Source: JAENVT01 sp043758005
GTDB lineage: Bacteria; Actinomycetota; Acidimicrobiia; Acidimicrobiales; Ilumatobacteraceae
DNA: 14,168 bases
Reading direction: 5' to 3'
Assembly (NCBI GenBank): GCA_043758005.1
Contig: JAYVOI010000024.1
Location: 1 to 14,168 of the forward strand
Numbering within the stretch: the first letter of the stretch is position 1; every line of letters begins with the position of its first letter. Shown here one piece after another: positions 1 through 6,694 of this stretch. The translations under genes were made by a program, and so were the position numbers. The notes under the pieces are model-generated. The model searched no databases and was not told the origin of the DNA. It was given only the letters and a program-made list of their open reading frames with translations.

Positions 1-199
1 CGATCGTCACCGGGATTGGGCTCTCGTTGACCCCGGCGATGCGTACGAACGTGTCGGTCGAGCACAGCGTCACCAAGCCGGCCTTGTACGTCTGCTTGGC
101 GTCAGTGCCCCCCGACGCCTGTGATCTGGCGAGAGGCGCGAATGAGCTGAGCAGTGCCGTGGCCGCCGCCATCCACATCATTCGCCGTCGGAAATTCAT
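1..199 (-). CDS. Secreted protein of unknown function, N-terminal part
   Basis: An open minus-strand frame of 66 codons starts with ATG at 199-197 and runs off the left edge without a stop. The N-terminus looks like a Sec signal peptide: a positive start (MNFRRR), a hydrophobic core of about 15 residues rich in Ala and Leu (residues 9-23), then a likely cleavage near residues 24-30 (LARSQAS). The mature part seen is short and polar, with one Cys and the stretch TFVRIAGVNESPIPV. I do not recognise a family. ATG codons at residues 7 and 8 are alternative starts. No clear Shine-Dalgarno precedes any of them. The gene is divergent from the Nudix gene, with 79 bp between the starts. The signal peptide is clear from sequence; the function is unknown. 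Confidence 0.62.
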   Translation of the reverse strand, partial: MNFRRRMMWMAAATALLSSFAPLARSQASGGTDAKQTYKAGLVTLCSTDTFVRIAGVNESPIPVTI

Positions 200-265
200 T
201 GCAGCATCTATCGGCGCGGGTGCCCCACAGGTTGAGTCAGAAGCTGGGCGAGTTGTCGTTCGGGG

Positions 266-271
266 TACGTT
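266..271 (+). promoter_or_regulatory. Candidate -10 element for the Nudix-rarA-glcDE operon
   Basis: TACGTT fits the actinobacterial -10 pattern TAnnnT and ends 7 nt before the ATG at 279. Transcription would then begin at or next to the start codon. The flanking GGGTACGTTG is repeated upstream of glcF (6702-6711). No convincing -35 box is seen at 16-18 nt. This is an inference from position and composition only. Confidence 0.4.
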
Positions 272-278
272 GAGGGTG

Positions 279-731
279 ATGAGTGGTCAGCATTTTCGAG
301 CGGGGGTCGTGATCGTGGTGCGGCACCCCAACCGGCGCGAGATCATGGCCTTCGAGCGCGCCGACGTCGCCGACAGCTGGCAGTTGCCCCAGGGTGGGCT
401 CGAACAGGGTGAGGAACCGATCAACGCAGCGTGGCGTGAGTTGATGGAGGAAACCGGGCTCGGCGAGGCCGATGTGATCGCCCGGGTCGAGTTTCCCGAA
501 TGGGTGGCATACGAGTGGCCCGAGCACGTGATCCGAGATCGTGGTCACGATGGTCGCCGGCGTGGCCAGGTCCAGAAATGGTTCCTGTTCGACGCAGTGC
601 ACGCCGACATCGCACCGAGTCCCGATGGCAGCGAGTTCGTGGCGTGGCGGTGGGTCGAACCGACCTGGCTGGTCGCGAACATCGTCGAATGGCGACGTGC
701 TGCCTACGAGCGCGTCTTGGGAACACTGTGA
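279..731 (+). CDS. Nudix hydrolase, RppH-like
   Basis: This is a 150-residue Nudix pyrophosphohydrolase. The full Nudix box G-x5-E-x7-R-E-L-M-E-E-T-G-L is present at about residues 37-59, preceded by WQLPQGG, a signature common in RNA pyrophosphohydrolases and dinucleoside polyphosphate hydrolases. The Glu residues of REXXEE bind the catalytic Mg2+ or Mn2+. A later Trp-rich segment (GSEFVAWRWVEP) matches the C-terminal strand of RppH-like proteins. Likely substrates are 5'-triphosphate RNA ends or nucleoside polyphosphates, but this cannot be settled from sequence. The frame stays open upstream to position 27, but that part is unlike Nudix proteins and overlaps the opposed secreted-protein gene, so I place the start at the ATG just before the domain. 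GTG at 276 is an alternative. A GAGG lies just upstream (272-275). The stop overlaps the rarA GTG by 3-4 nt. Confidence 0.88.
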   Translation: MSGQHFRAGVVIVVRHPNRREIMAFERADVADSWQLPQGGLEQGEEPINAAWRELMEETGLGEADVIARVEFPEWVAYEWPEHVIRDRGHDGRRRGQVQKWFLFDAVHADIAPSPDGSEFVAWRWVEPTWLVANIVEWRRAAYERVLGTL

Positions 732-2002
732 GCGACCTGTTCACCGCAGCCGCCGAGCAGCACCTGCGCAGCCACGCGCCGCTCGCCGCCCGCCTCCGAC
801 CGCGAACCCTCGATGACGTCGTTGGCCAGGATCACCTCGTGGGGCCGGGCAAACCGCTTCGCCGACTGGTCGAGCAGGACCGCCTCACCAGTGCGATCTT
901 CTGGGGGCCGCCCGGCACGGGCAAGACCACGCTGGCACTCGCCGTCGCGGGCAGCACCAAGCGGGTGTTCGAGCAGATGAGCGCCGTCAACGCAGGGATC
1001 AAGGACGTGCGCGAGGTGATCGAACGGGCGCGGCAACGCATCGGCGAGCACGGCCGCGGCACCATTCTGTTCCTCGATGAGATCCACCGATTCAACAAGG
1101 CCCAGCAAGACGGTCTGTTGCCCGCGGTGGAAGACGGCACGTTGACGATGATCGGGGCCACGACCGAGAACCCGTTCTTCGAGGTCAACCCACCGCTGCG
1201 CAGCCGCAGCACACTGTTCCGGCTGGAACCGCTGAATCGCGTGGCAATCGAGACACTCGTGCGCCGCGGCCTGCAAGCCGAGGGCACCACTGCGACCGAG
1301 GAGGCGATCGCGCATCTCGTCGACCGCGCCGGAGGCGACGGCCGCCAGGTGCTGACCGCACTGGAAGTGGCATGCGCGCTGGCGGACCCTGACCCGGTCG
1401 AACTGACCCACGTCGAGGCCGCATTGGGCACCAGCGCGCTGCGGTACGGCCGTGACGACCACTACGACGTGATCAGTGCGTTCATCAAGAGCATGCGCGG
1501 CAGCGACCCGCAAGCGGCCGTGTACTACCTCGCCAGGATGTTGGAGGCGGGCGAGGACGCCCGCTTCATCGCCCGTCGGATGATCGTCTTCGCCAGCGAG
1601 GACATCGGGATGGCCGACCCGCAGGCGCTGCTCGTGGCCGTCGCCGCCTCGCAGGCCCTGGAACATGTCGGCCTCCCCGAAGCGCAACTCAACCTCAGCC
1701 AGGCGGCGATCCACATGGCAACGGCCCCGAAGAGCAATCGTGCAGCGGTGGCCATCTGGAACGCACGTGGCGATGTACAGAACGGGGCGATCGGTGAGGT
1801 GCCGCCGCACCTACGCGATGCGCACTACAAAGGCGCCCAGTCACTGGGCCACGGGGTCGGCTACGACTACCCTCATGACCATCCGGAGGGTTGGACCGAC
1901 CAGCAGTACCTCCCGGATGCGCAACGCGACAAGCAGTACTACGAACCGAGTGAGCACGGAGCAGAAGCAGACGTGGCAAGGCGAATGGACGAACGCACAT
2001 GA
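728..2002 (+). CDS. rarA: Replication-associated recombination protein A (RarA/MgsA AAA+ ATPase)
   Basis: This is a 424-residue AAA+ ATPase of the RarA/MgsA/WRNIP1 family, which acts at stalled replication forks with SSB and is related to clamp-loader subunits. Walker A is GPPGTGKTT (residues 60-68), Walker B with the DEIH box is ILFLDEIHRFNK (about 113-124), sensor 1 is GATTENP (143-149), and the RSRS at 158-161 carries the arginine-finger region. The C-terminal half contains the tetramerisation part typical of the family, ending in a segment around YLPDAQRDKQYYEPSEHG. Length is close to that of E. coli RarA (447). The GTG start at 728 forms a GTGA overlap with the Nudix stop. The frame stays open upstream inside the Nudix gene, but that extension is non-homologous. 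The stop overlaps the next gene as ATGA, implying translational coupling. Confidence 0.96.
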   Translation: MSDLFTAAAEQHLRSHAPLAARLRPRTLDDVVGQDHLVGPGKPLRRLVEQDRLTSAIFWGPPGTGKTTLALAVAGSTKRVFEQMSAVNAGIKDVREVIERARQRIGEHGRGTILFLDEIHRFNKAQQDGLLPAVEDGTLTMIGATTENPFFEVNPPLRSRSTLFRLEPLNRVAIETLVRRGLQAEGTTATEEAIAHLVDRAGGDGRQVLTALEVACALADPDPVELTHVEAALGTSALRYGRDDHYDVISAFIKSMRGSDPQAAVYYLARMLEAGEDARFIARRMIVFASEDIGMADPQALLVAVAASQALEHVGLPEAQLNLSQAAIHMATAPKSNRAAVAIWNARGDVQNGAIGEVPPHLRDAHYKGAQSLGHGVGYDYPHDHPEGWTDQQYLPDAQRDKQYYEPSEHGAEADVARRMDERT

Positions 2003-2388
2003 CCGCTGGAGACCTTGCCGTCGTCTTGGCGGCAGTGTTGTGCTGCATCGGGTTCGCCGCGCTGATCGTCGTGCTGCTGCGGGTGCTCGACGCCATGAGG
2101 TCGTTGCGCGGTGAGGTCGTGTCGCTGCGCCAGGAGACTGCTCCGCTGTTGGCCGAGCTCCGTGCATCGACCGACGAGGCCAAGTCGACCATGGCAGCGG
2201 CCCGCGGCGATCTCGAGCGGTTCGACCGCGTGCTCGGCTCTGCCGAGGCGATCAGCGGCGCCGTCGCCGGCGGCAGCCGGGTCGCCCGCGCGGCGTTGAG
2301 CGCCCCGGTGATCAAGACTGCGGCACTGGCAACTGGCACCACGCGGGCGGTGCGCCGCCTGCGTCGCAAGGAACGGAGATCGGCATGA
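1999..2388 (+). CDS. DUF948-like membrane-anchored coiled-coil protein
   Basis: This 129-residue protein has one N-terminal membrane helix (about residues 5-28, VVLAAVLCCIGFAALIVVLL). It is followed by a heptad-rich amphipathic region (about 35-90) with the pattern LRGEVVSLRQETAPLLAELR, an Ala/Gly-rich stretch and a basic tail (RRLRRKERRSA). This layout matches DUF948 (YtxG-type) proteins, which are membrane-anchored and probably scaffold or stress related; the molecular function is not known. It overlaps rarA and the next gene by 4 nt each (ATGA). In many actinobacteria, including Streptomyces, a DUF948 gene and a small partner lie directly upstream of alaS; no alaS follows here. The family call rests on topology and context. 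Confidence 0.75.
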   Translation: MTAGDLAVVLAAVLCCIGFAALIVVLLRVLDAMRSLRGEVVSLRQETAPLLAELRASTDEAKSTMAAARGDLERFDRVLGSAEAISGAVAGGSRVARAALSAPVIKTAALATGTTRAVRRLRRKERRSA

Positions 2389-2729
2389 TCAAGCGAATGA
2401 CGTGGTTCGTCGGCGGCGCCGTGGCGGGCGTTGCCGGGGTTGGTGTGGCCAAGCGCAAGATGAAGCAGGCCGCCACGCATCTGGCGCCGAAGAACGTGGT
2501 GCACAGCGTGACGGGTCGCGTCCGCGATGCATTCTCGGAAGGTCGTCTGGCCATGCGTGCACGCGAAGCCGAACTGCGGGCACGGTTCGATGGCCGGGCG
2601 ACCACACTGGCCGACGACCTCGACGAGGGCGACGAAGTGCTCGTCGACGGGCGTCCGGTTGCGCCGGGTCAGGTGATCGTGCTGAAGCAGATTCGTGATC
2701 GAGACGACGATCGTCGTCGCCGCGCATGA
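2385..2729 (+). CDS. Small membrane-anchored protein, DUF6167-like by context
   Basis: This 114-residue protein starts with a short glycine-rich hydrophobic segment (residues 6-23, TWFVGGAVAGVAGVGVAK) that probably spans or anchors to the membrane. A basic, helical region of RAREAELRAR type follows, and the acidic then basic tail ends DRDDDRRRRA. A GGAG at 2375-2378 sits 6 nt before the ATG, and the start overlaps the previous stop as ATGA. A short Gly-rich helix followed by a basic amphipathic region, together with a DUF948-like neighbour, fits the DUF6167-type partner found before alaS in Streptomyces. The family assignment is by context rather than by a diagnostic motif. The function is unknown. 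Its last codons contain a 16-bp perfect palindrome. Confidence 0.72.
   Translation: MIKRMTWFVGGAVAGVAGVGVAKRKMKQAATHLAPKNVVHSVTGRVRDAFSEGRLAMRAREAELRARFDGRATTLADDLDEGDEVLVDGRPVAPGQVIVLKQIRDRDDDRRRRA
2703..2718. repeat. 16-bp perfect palindrome just before glcD
   Basis: GACGACGATCGTCGTC reads the same on both strands. It lies inside the last codons of the preceding gene (Asp-Asp-Asp-Arg-Arg run) and ends 7 nt before the glcD ATG. It could be an operator for an internal glc promoter or a small hairpin. It could also simply follow from runs of Asp GAC and Arg CGT codons. A regulatory role is speculative. Confidence 0.4.
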
Positions 2730-4147
2730 CCAACACGCTGGTCGCTGATCTCGGCGCGGCGGTGTCGCCGGATCGGGTTCGCGTCGGCGAGACCGAGCTC
2801 GCGCTGTACAAGCGAGACGCGTCGAACCTCGAAGGGCACGCCGGGGTGGTGTGCTTCCCCATGACGACGGCGGAGGTGCAGGCCTGCATCCGTGTCGCTG
2901 TTGCACACAACAGGCCGTTCGTCGCTCGTGGCGCCGGCACAGGCTTGGCCGGCGGTGCGACACCGCTCGACGATGCCATCATGATCGTGACGACCAAGAT
3001 GAACCGCGTGCTGTCGGTCGATCCGGTCAACCGGATGGCGTGGGTTGAGCCGGGCGTGCTCAACCTCGACCTGACGAGGGCGGTCACGCCGCACGGCCTG
3101 CACTTCGCTCCCGACCCGAGCAGTCAGCAGAGTTGCTCGATCGGCGGCAACGTTGCCAACAACTCGGGCGGCCCGCACTGCCTCTCCGACGGTGTGACCA
3201 CGGCGCATGTGATCGGGCTCGAGGTCGTGTTGCCCGATGGCGAGATCGTGCAGTTGGGTGGCGATACGGCCGAGCCCGACGGGTACGACCTACGCGGCGC
3301 TTTTGTCGGGAGCGAAGGAATGTGCGGCATCACGACCAAGGTGTGTGTGCGACTGACGCAGAATCCGCCGGACGTGCGCACCATGCTGATGGACTTCACG
3401 ACAGTCGAAGATGGGGCGCAGACCGTCAGCGCGATCATCGCCGCCGGCATGGTTCCTGCAGCGTTGGAGATGATGGACCAACTCTGCACCCGTGCGGTCG
3501 AGGAGTACATCCATGCCGGGCTACCGACCGAGGCCGCAGCGATCCTGCTCGTCGAAGTCGCCGGTCTCCCGCACGGTGTCGAGGCCGACGTGCAGCGCAT
3601 CGTCGAGATCGGCAAGGCCCACGGGGCCGGCACCGTGCGCATCGCCCAGGACGAAGCCGAGCGGGCGTTGCTGTGGAAGGGGCGCAAGAATGCGTTCGGC
3701 GCCATCGCCCGGATCAAGCCGAACTACTACCTGCACGACACCGTGGTACCCCGGCGCCGGCTGCCCGACGTGTTGCGGCAGGTGTACGAGATCGTCGAGC
3801 GTCATCAGCTGCTGGTGATGAACGTGTTCCATGCCGGCGACGGCAATCTGCATCCGCTGCTGGTGTTCGACAAACGAGAGCCTGGCGTGATGGATCGGGT
3901 GCACGCCGCCGGGGAGGAGATCGTCCGCGTGTCGGTGGCCGCCGGCGGGGTCCTTTCGGGAGAGCACGGGATCGGGTTGGAGAAGCGCGATTTCATGCCG
4001 CTGATGTTCAACCCGGTCGACCTCGACGCGCAGGCGCGGCTTCGGCGCTCGTTCGACGTGGTCGGGCTGGCCAACCCGAACAAGGTGCTGCCCTCGGCGG
4101 CGTCGTGCGGAGATCTCCAGCACGTGCCGGAGGGCGCGTGGATCTGA
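2726..4147 (+). CDS. glcD: Glycolate oxidase subunit GlcD, FAD-binding
   Basis: This 473-residue flavoprotein belongs to the GlcD/D-2-hydroxyacid dehydrogenase family and oxidises glycolate (or D-lactate) to glyoxylate (or pyruvate) as part of the GlcDEF complex. The FAD-binding PCMH domain covers roughly residues 35-215, with ARGAGTGLAGGA (67-78) for the FAD pyrophosphate and SIGGNVANNSGG (138-149). The C-terminal FAD-oxidase domain carries NVFHAGDGNLHP (366-377) with its metal and substrate-binding His residues, and SGEHGIGLEKR (411-421), both hallmarks of the family. Length is normal (E. coli GlcD is 499). The ATG overlaps the previous stop as ATGA and no strong Shine-Dalgarno is seen, so translation is probably coupled. 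The GTG of glcE lies inside its last codons. D-lactate dehydrogenase activity cannot be excluded, but glcE and glcF nearby favour glycolate oxidase. Confidence 0.94.
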   Translation: MTNTLVADLGAAVSPDRVRVGETELALYKRDASNLEGHAGVVCFPMTTAEVQACIRVAVAHNRPFVARGAGTGLAGGATPLDDAIMIVTTKMNRVLSVDPVNRMAWVEPGVLNLDLTRAVTPHGLHFAPDPSSQQSCSIGGNVANNSGGPHCLSDGVTTAHVIGLEVVLPDGEIVQLGGDTAEPDGYDLRGAFVGSEGMCGITTKVCVRLTQNPPDVRTMLMDFTTVEDGAQTVSAIIAAGMVPAALEMMDQLCTRAVEEYIHAGLPTEAAAILLVEVAGLPHGVEADVQRIVEIGKAHGAGTVRIAQDEAERALLWKGRKNAFGAIARIKPNYYLHDTVVPRRRLPDVLRQVYEIVERHQLLVMNVFHAGDGNLHPLLVFDKREPGVMDRVHAAGEEIVRVSVAAGGVLSGEHGIGLEKRDFMPLMFNPVDLDAQARLRRSFDVVGLANPNKVLPSAASCGDLQHVPEGAWI

Positions 4148-5001
4148 CGGACTTCGCCGGCGACGTCGGCAGCACCGAACCGGTCACGATCACGGGGCTC
4201 GGTACCCGCGGCGGCCCGACGCCGGGCATCCGAGTCGTGCATCCACCGGCCGGGATCGAGTGGATCCAGCCCGACGAGATGACGATGCGATGCGGTGCCG
4301 GCACGCCGGTCGACGACATCGATGCTGCGTTGGCCGAATTCGGGCAGTGTGTGGCGTTGCCGCCGGGTGGGACCGTTGGGGGCGCGCTCTCGGTCGGTCA
4401 CAGCGGCCTTCGTCGACTGGGCCATGGCCCGGTTCGCGACGTGCTGCTGCAAGCTTGCTACGTCTCGAATCGCGGCGAGATCGTGCAGGCGGGTGGGCCG
4501 ACGGTGAAGAACGTCAGCGGGTTCGACCTGTGTCGATTGCTCGTCGGGGCGCGTGGCACGCTCGGGTTCATCGGCGACGTGATCATTCGCACCCGGCCTC
4601 GTCCGGCCCACTCACAATGGTTCACGACGGAGACCGACGATCCATACCCGACGTTCACCCGGCTGTATCGGCCGGCATCGGTGCTGTGGAACGGCTCGCG
4701 GTTGTGGGCGCTGCTCGAAGGACATCCCGACGACGTCGCGGCACAGGCGACTGGCAGTTCGCTGACGGTCTGTGACGGCCCGCCCACATTGCCACCCGGG
4801 AGCCGTCGGGTGGTTTCACCGGCGGACGTCGGCTCGTTGACCGGTGACTTCGTGGCGGAGGTCGGCGTCGGCGTCGTGCACCACGCCGAGCCACTGCCGG
4901 ACGACCATCACCGCGAGTCGTCGGTGACGACGCTCACCCGGCGGATCAAGGCCGAGTTCGACCCCAGCGGACGGCTCAACCCCGGTGTCAGCCTCGGCTG
5001 A
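4138..5001 (+). CDS. glcE: Glycolate oxidase subunit GlcE, FAD-binding
   Basis: This 287-residue protein is the second flavin subunit of glycolate oxidase. It has a single FAD-binding PCMH-type domain (about residues 15-155) and no C-terminal oxidase domain of GlcD type. Diagnostic stretches are VTITGLGTRGG (16-26), ALPPGGTVGGALSVGHSG (73-90), and TVKNVSGFDLCRLLVGARG (122-140), the last equivalent to the KNVAGYDLSRL region of E. coli GlcE. It is shorter than E. coli GlcE (350), mostly through a reduced C-terminal part, though the C-terminal RIKAEFDPSGRLNPG motif is retained. The GTG start at 4138 overlaps the glcD stop by 10 nt and has GGAGG (4129-4133) just upstream. The frame stays open far upstream inside glcD but is unrelated there. 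The end overlaps the kinase-like gene by 17 nt. Confidence 0.9.
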   Translation: MDLTDFAGDVGSTEPVTITGLGTRGGPTPGIRVVHPPAGIEWIQPDEMTMRCGAGTPVDDIDAALAEFGQCVALPPGGTVGGALSVGHSGLRRLGHGPVRDVLLQACYVSNRGEIVQAGGPTVKNVSGFDLCRLLVGARGTLGFIGDVIIRTRPRPAHSQWFTTETDDPYPTFTRLYRPASVLWNGSRLWALLEGHPDDVAAQATGSSLTVCDGPPTLPPGSRRVVSPADVGSLTGDFVAEVGVGVVHHAEPLPDDHHRESSVTTLTRRIKAEFDPSGRLNPGVSLG

Positions 5002-5893
5002 ACTGCCCTTCGTCGCGGCACCACCGGGCACGCTCGAGTCAGTCACTCGGTCGGCCCGGCTAGCGGCCGCGCATTGGGGTTTCGGCGAGCCGCAGCTGCT
5101 GCGCATGGGGATGAACGGCATCTTCACCGTCGGCGACGGCGTGCTGCTTCGCGTCAGCCGGCCGAGCGCGTCGGCCGAACGGGCGATCGCGCTCGGGCAT
5201 GCGCTCACTCGGCTCGGTCTGCGCGTGCCTGCCTATGTCCGTGACGAGGCGTTCGTCTGCGGCGACCACGCTGTCTTTGCGATCGCGTCAGTCGAGCAGC
5301 ACGGTTCGATCGACTGGCGCGAGGTGGGCGAGATGGTTGCGCTCCTGCATCGAGTCGATCGCGACGCCGTGCCGCTGGGGTATCCGGTGCCGTTCTGCGG
5401 CGACTTCCCGTGGTGGGACTTCCCCGCCCTGCTTGCCGAGACCGGCGATGACCTCGACGATGCGTCGCGCCACGCCATCAGCGCGGCGATCGACCGCGAC
5501 CTTCCACTGCTCGATGCGCAGCGTTTGCAGGCTTCGGTGATCTGCCACGGAGACGTGCACCCAGGAAACGTCATCCAGACCGCACAAGGACCCGTGTTGC
5601 TCGATTGGGATCTGCTGTGCGCTGGGCCTGATGCCTGGGACCATGCGCCGTTGATGACGTGGACGCAACGCTGGGGCGGAGAGCCCGGGATCTACGAAGC
5701 GTTCGCCGAGGGCGCCGGGTCTTCGTTGCGCCGTGATCCGTTGGCGGAGGCGATCGCCGAGCTTCGCCTGGTTGCCGCGACCCTGATGCGATTGCGGGCA
5801 GCCAAGTCGAACCCGGCCGCGGCAAAGGAGGCGGAGTTGCGGTTGCGCTACTGGCGCGGCGAGCCGGACGCGCCTTCTTGGCGGGCACAGTAG
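4985..5893 (+). CDS. Aminoglycoside phosphotransferase-fold (APH/choline kinase-like) protein
   Basis: This 302-residue protein has an APH-type kinase fold. The catalytic loop is CHGDVHPGN (187-195; catalytic Asp190, metal-binding Asn195) and the metal-binding DFG-equivalent is LLDWDLLCAGPDAWD (205-219). The N-terminal lobe (about 20-105) contains the nucleotide-binding sheet, with NGIFTVGDGVLLRVSRP at 44-60. Families with this layout phosphorylate small alcohols, sugars, choline, homoserine or antibiotics; the substrate cannot be told here, and a resistance role should not be assumed. The GTG start at 4985 lies inside glcE (17-nt overlap), tying it to the glc operon. The stop at 5891-5893 directly abuts the stop of the convergent nei gene with no spacer or terminator. 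Confidence 0.85.
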   Translation: MSASAELPFVAAPPGTLESVTRSARLAAAHWGFGEPQLLRMGMNGIFTVGDGVLLRVSRPSASAERAIALGHALTRLGLRVPAYVRDEAFVCGDHAVFAIASVEQHGSIDWREVGEMVALLHRVDRDAVPLGYPVPFCGDFPWWDFPALLAETGDDLDDASRHAISAAIDRDLPLLDAQRLQASVICHGDVHPGNVIQTAQGPVLLDWDLLCAGPDAWDHAPLMTWTQRWGGEPGIYEAFAEGAGSSLRRDPLAEAIAELRLVAATLMRLRAAKSNPAAAKEAELRLRYWRGEPDAPSWRAQ

Positions 5894-6685
5894 TCAGCGG
5901 GGCTGATCGACCGGGCAGTAGTAGCAGGCGCGACCACCCAGCTCGACCGTCTGGATCGGGGCGCCGCAGTGCAGGCAGAGATCACGGTGGTAGACGTACG
6001 TCGTGTCGCCACGGCGCGCGGTGCCCGCCGTGACGTCGAACAGATCGCGGTCGAGTGTGACGATGCGATCCTCGGCGACCCCGCGCTCGAGCATCGTGAC
6101 GATCGTGGCCCACAGGCCATCGAAGTCATCACGGGAGATCCGGTTCCCCGGACGTCTCGGGTTGATGTGGTTGACGAACAGCGCCTCGGCTCGGTAGACG
6201 TTGCCGAGACCGCTGATCACCTTCTGATCGAGCAGTAACTGACCGATCGGGGCGACGCGCCGAACGATCGCCTCGAAGGCCTTCTGCGGGTCGGCATCCG
6301 GCCGCAACGGGTCCGGCCCGAGGCGGCGCACGATTCGCTCGCGATCGTCCGGCGTGCCGATCGCGCAGTCGGTCGGACCGATCAGGTCGATTGTCGCCTT
6401 CGGAACGGCCAGGCGCATTCGTACAGTCGACGCGTCTGCCGGCAACTCATTGCGATACACGCGGAACCTGCCGAACAAGCCGAGGTGTACATGGCCGATG
6501 AGTCCGTTGGCCCAGTGGTAGAAGAGGTGCTTGCCATACGCCTCCAGTCGCCGCAGACGCACGCCGTCGACGAGGGTTGCCTCGCCGGAGAAGCGGCCCT
6601 GCGGCGACGAGACGGCAACGTGTTTGCCGCGCAGAAGCCGGGTGTGGTCGAGAGCGATTCTGTGAATGGTGTGACCCTCAGGCAT
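5894..6685 (-). CDS. nei: Fpg/Nei-family DNA glycosylase (Nei1-like endonuclease VIII)
   Basis: This 263-residue bifunctional DNA glycosylase/AP lyase repairs oxidised bases. Pro2 and Glu3 in the start MPEGHT are the catalytic Schiff-base nucleophile and acid; Lys52 in YGKHLF is the conserved beta-hairpin Lys. SSPQGRF (26-32), HVHLGLFG (65-72) and LGPDPLR (122-128) match mycobacterial Nei1 (Rv2464c) closely as I recall it. The helix-two-turn-helix is at 154-170 (QKVISGLGNVYRAEALF). The C-terminal zinc finger has Cys237, Cys240 and Cys257, but the usual fourth Cys (CPxCQ) is Asp260 (CPVDQ). Cys254 might substitute. The gene is divergent from glcF and convergent with the kinase-like gene. No Shine-Dalgarno is visible upstream of the ATG. 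Confidence 0.94.
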   Translation of the reverse strand: MPEGHTIHRIALDHTRLLRGKHVAVSSPQGRFSGEATLVDGVRLRRLEAYGKHLFYHWANGLIGHVHLGLFGRFRVYRNELPADASTVRMRLAVPKATIDLIGPTDCAIGTPDDRERIVRRLGPDPLRPDADPQKAFEAIVRRVAPIGQLLLDQKVISGLGNVYRAEALFVNHINPRRPGNRISRDDFDGLWATIVTMLERGVAEDRIVTLDRDLFDVTAGTARRGDTTYVYHRDLCLHCGAPIQTVELGGRACYYCPVDQPR

Positions 6686-6694
6686 GCTGACAGG

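Noticed and set aside
27..278. In-frame extension upstream of the Nudix domain
   Set aside because: It has no Nudix-family sequence and lies over the opposed secreted-protein gene, whose signal peptide makes that strand the coding one.
704..1810. Long minus-strand open frame opposite rarA
   Set aside because: It is His/Arg/Gly-rich low-sense protein of the kind produced opposite GC-rich genes; rarA on the plus strand has all its motifs.
3133..4137. In-frame upstream extension of glcE through glcD
   Set aside because: The translation is Arg-rich and non-homologous; GTG at 4138 with GGAGG upstream fits the GlcE start.
4985..5893. Aminoglycoside resistance gene
   Set aside because: The APH fold is shared by many metabolic kinases, and the operon context is carbon metabolism with no mobile element nearby.
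6687..6692. CTGACA as -35 box for glcF
   Set aside because: Only 12 nt separate it from the candidate -10, too short for a standard promoter. A similar CTGACA at 12523-12528 has 21 nt, too long.
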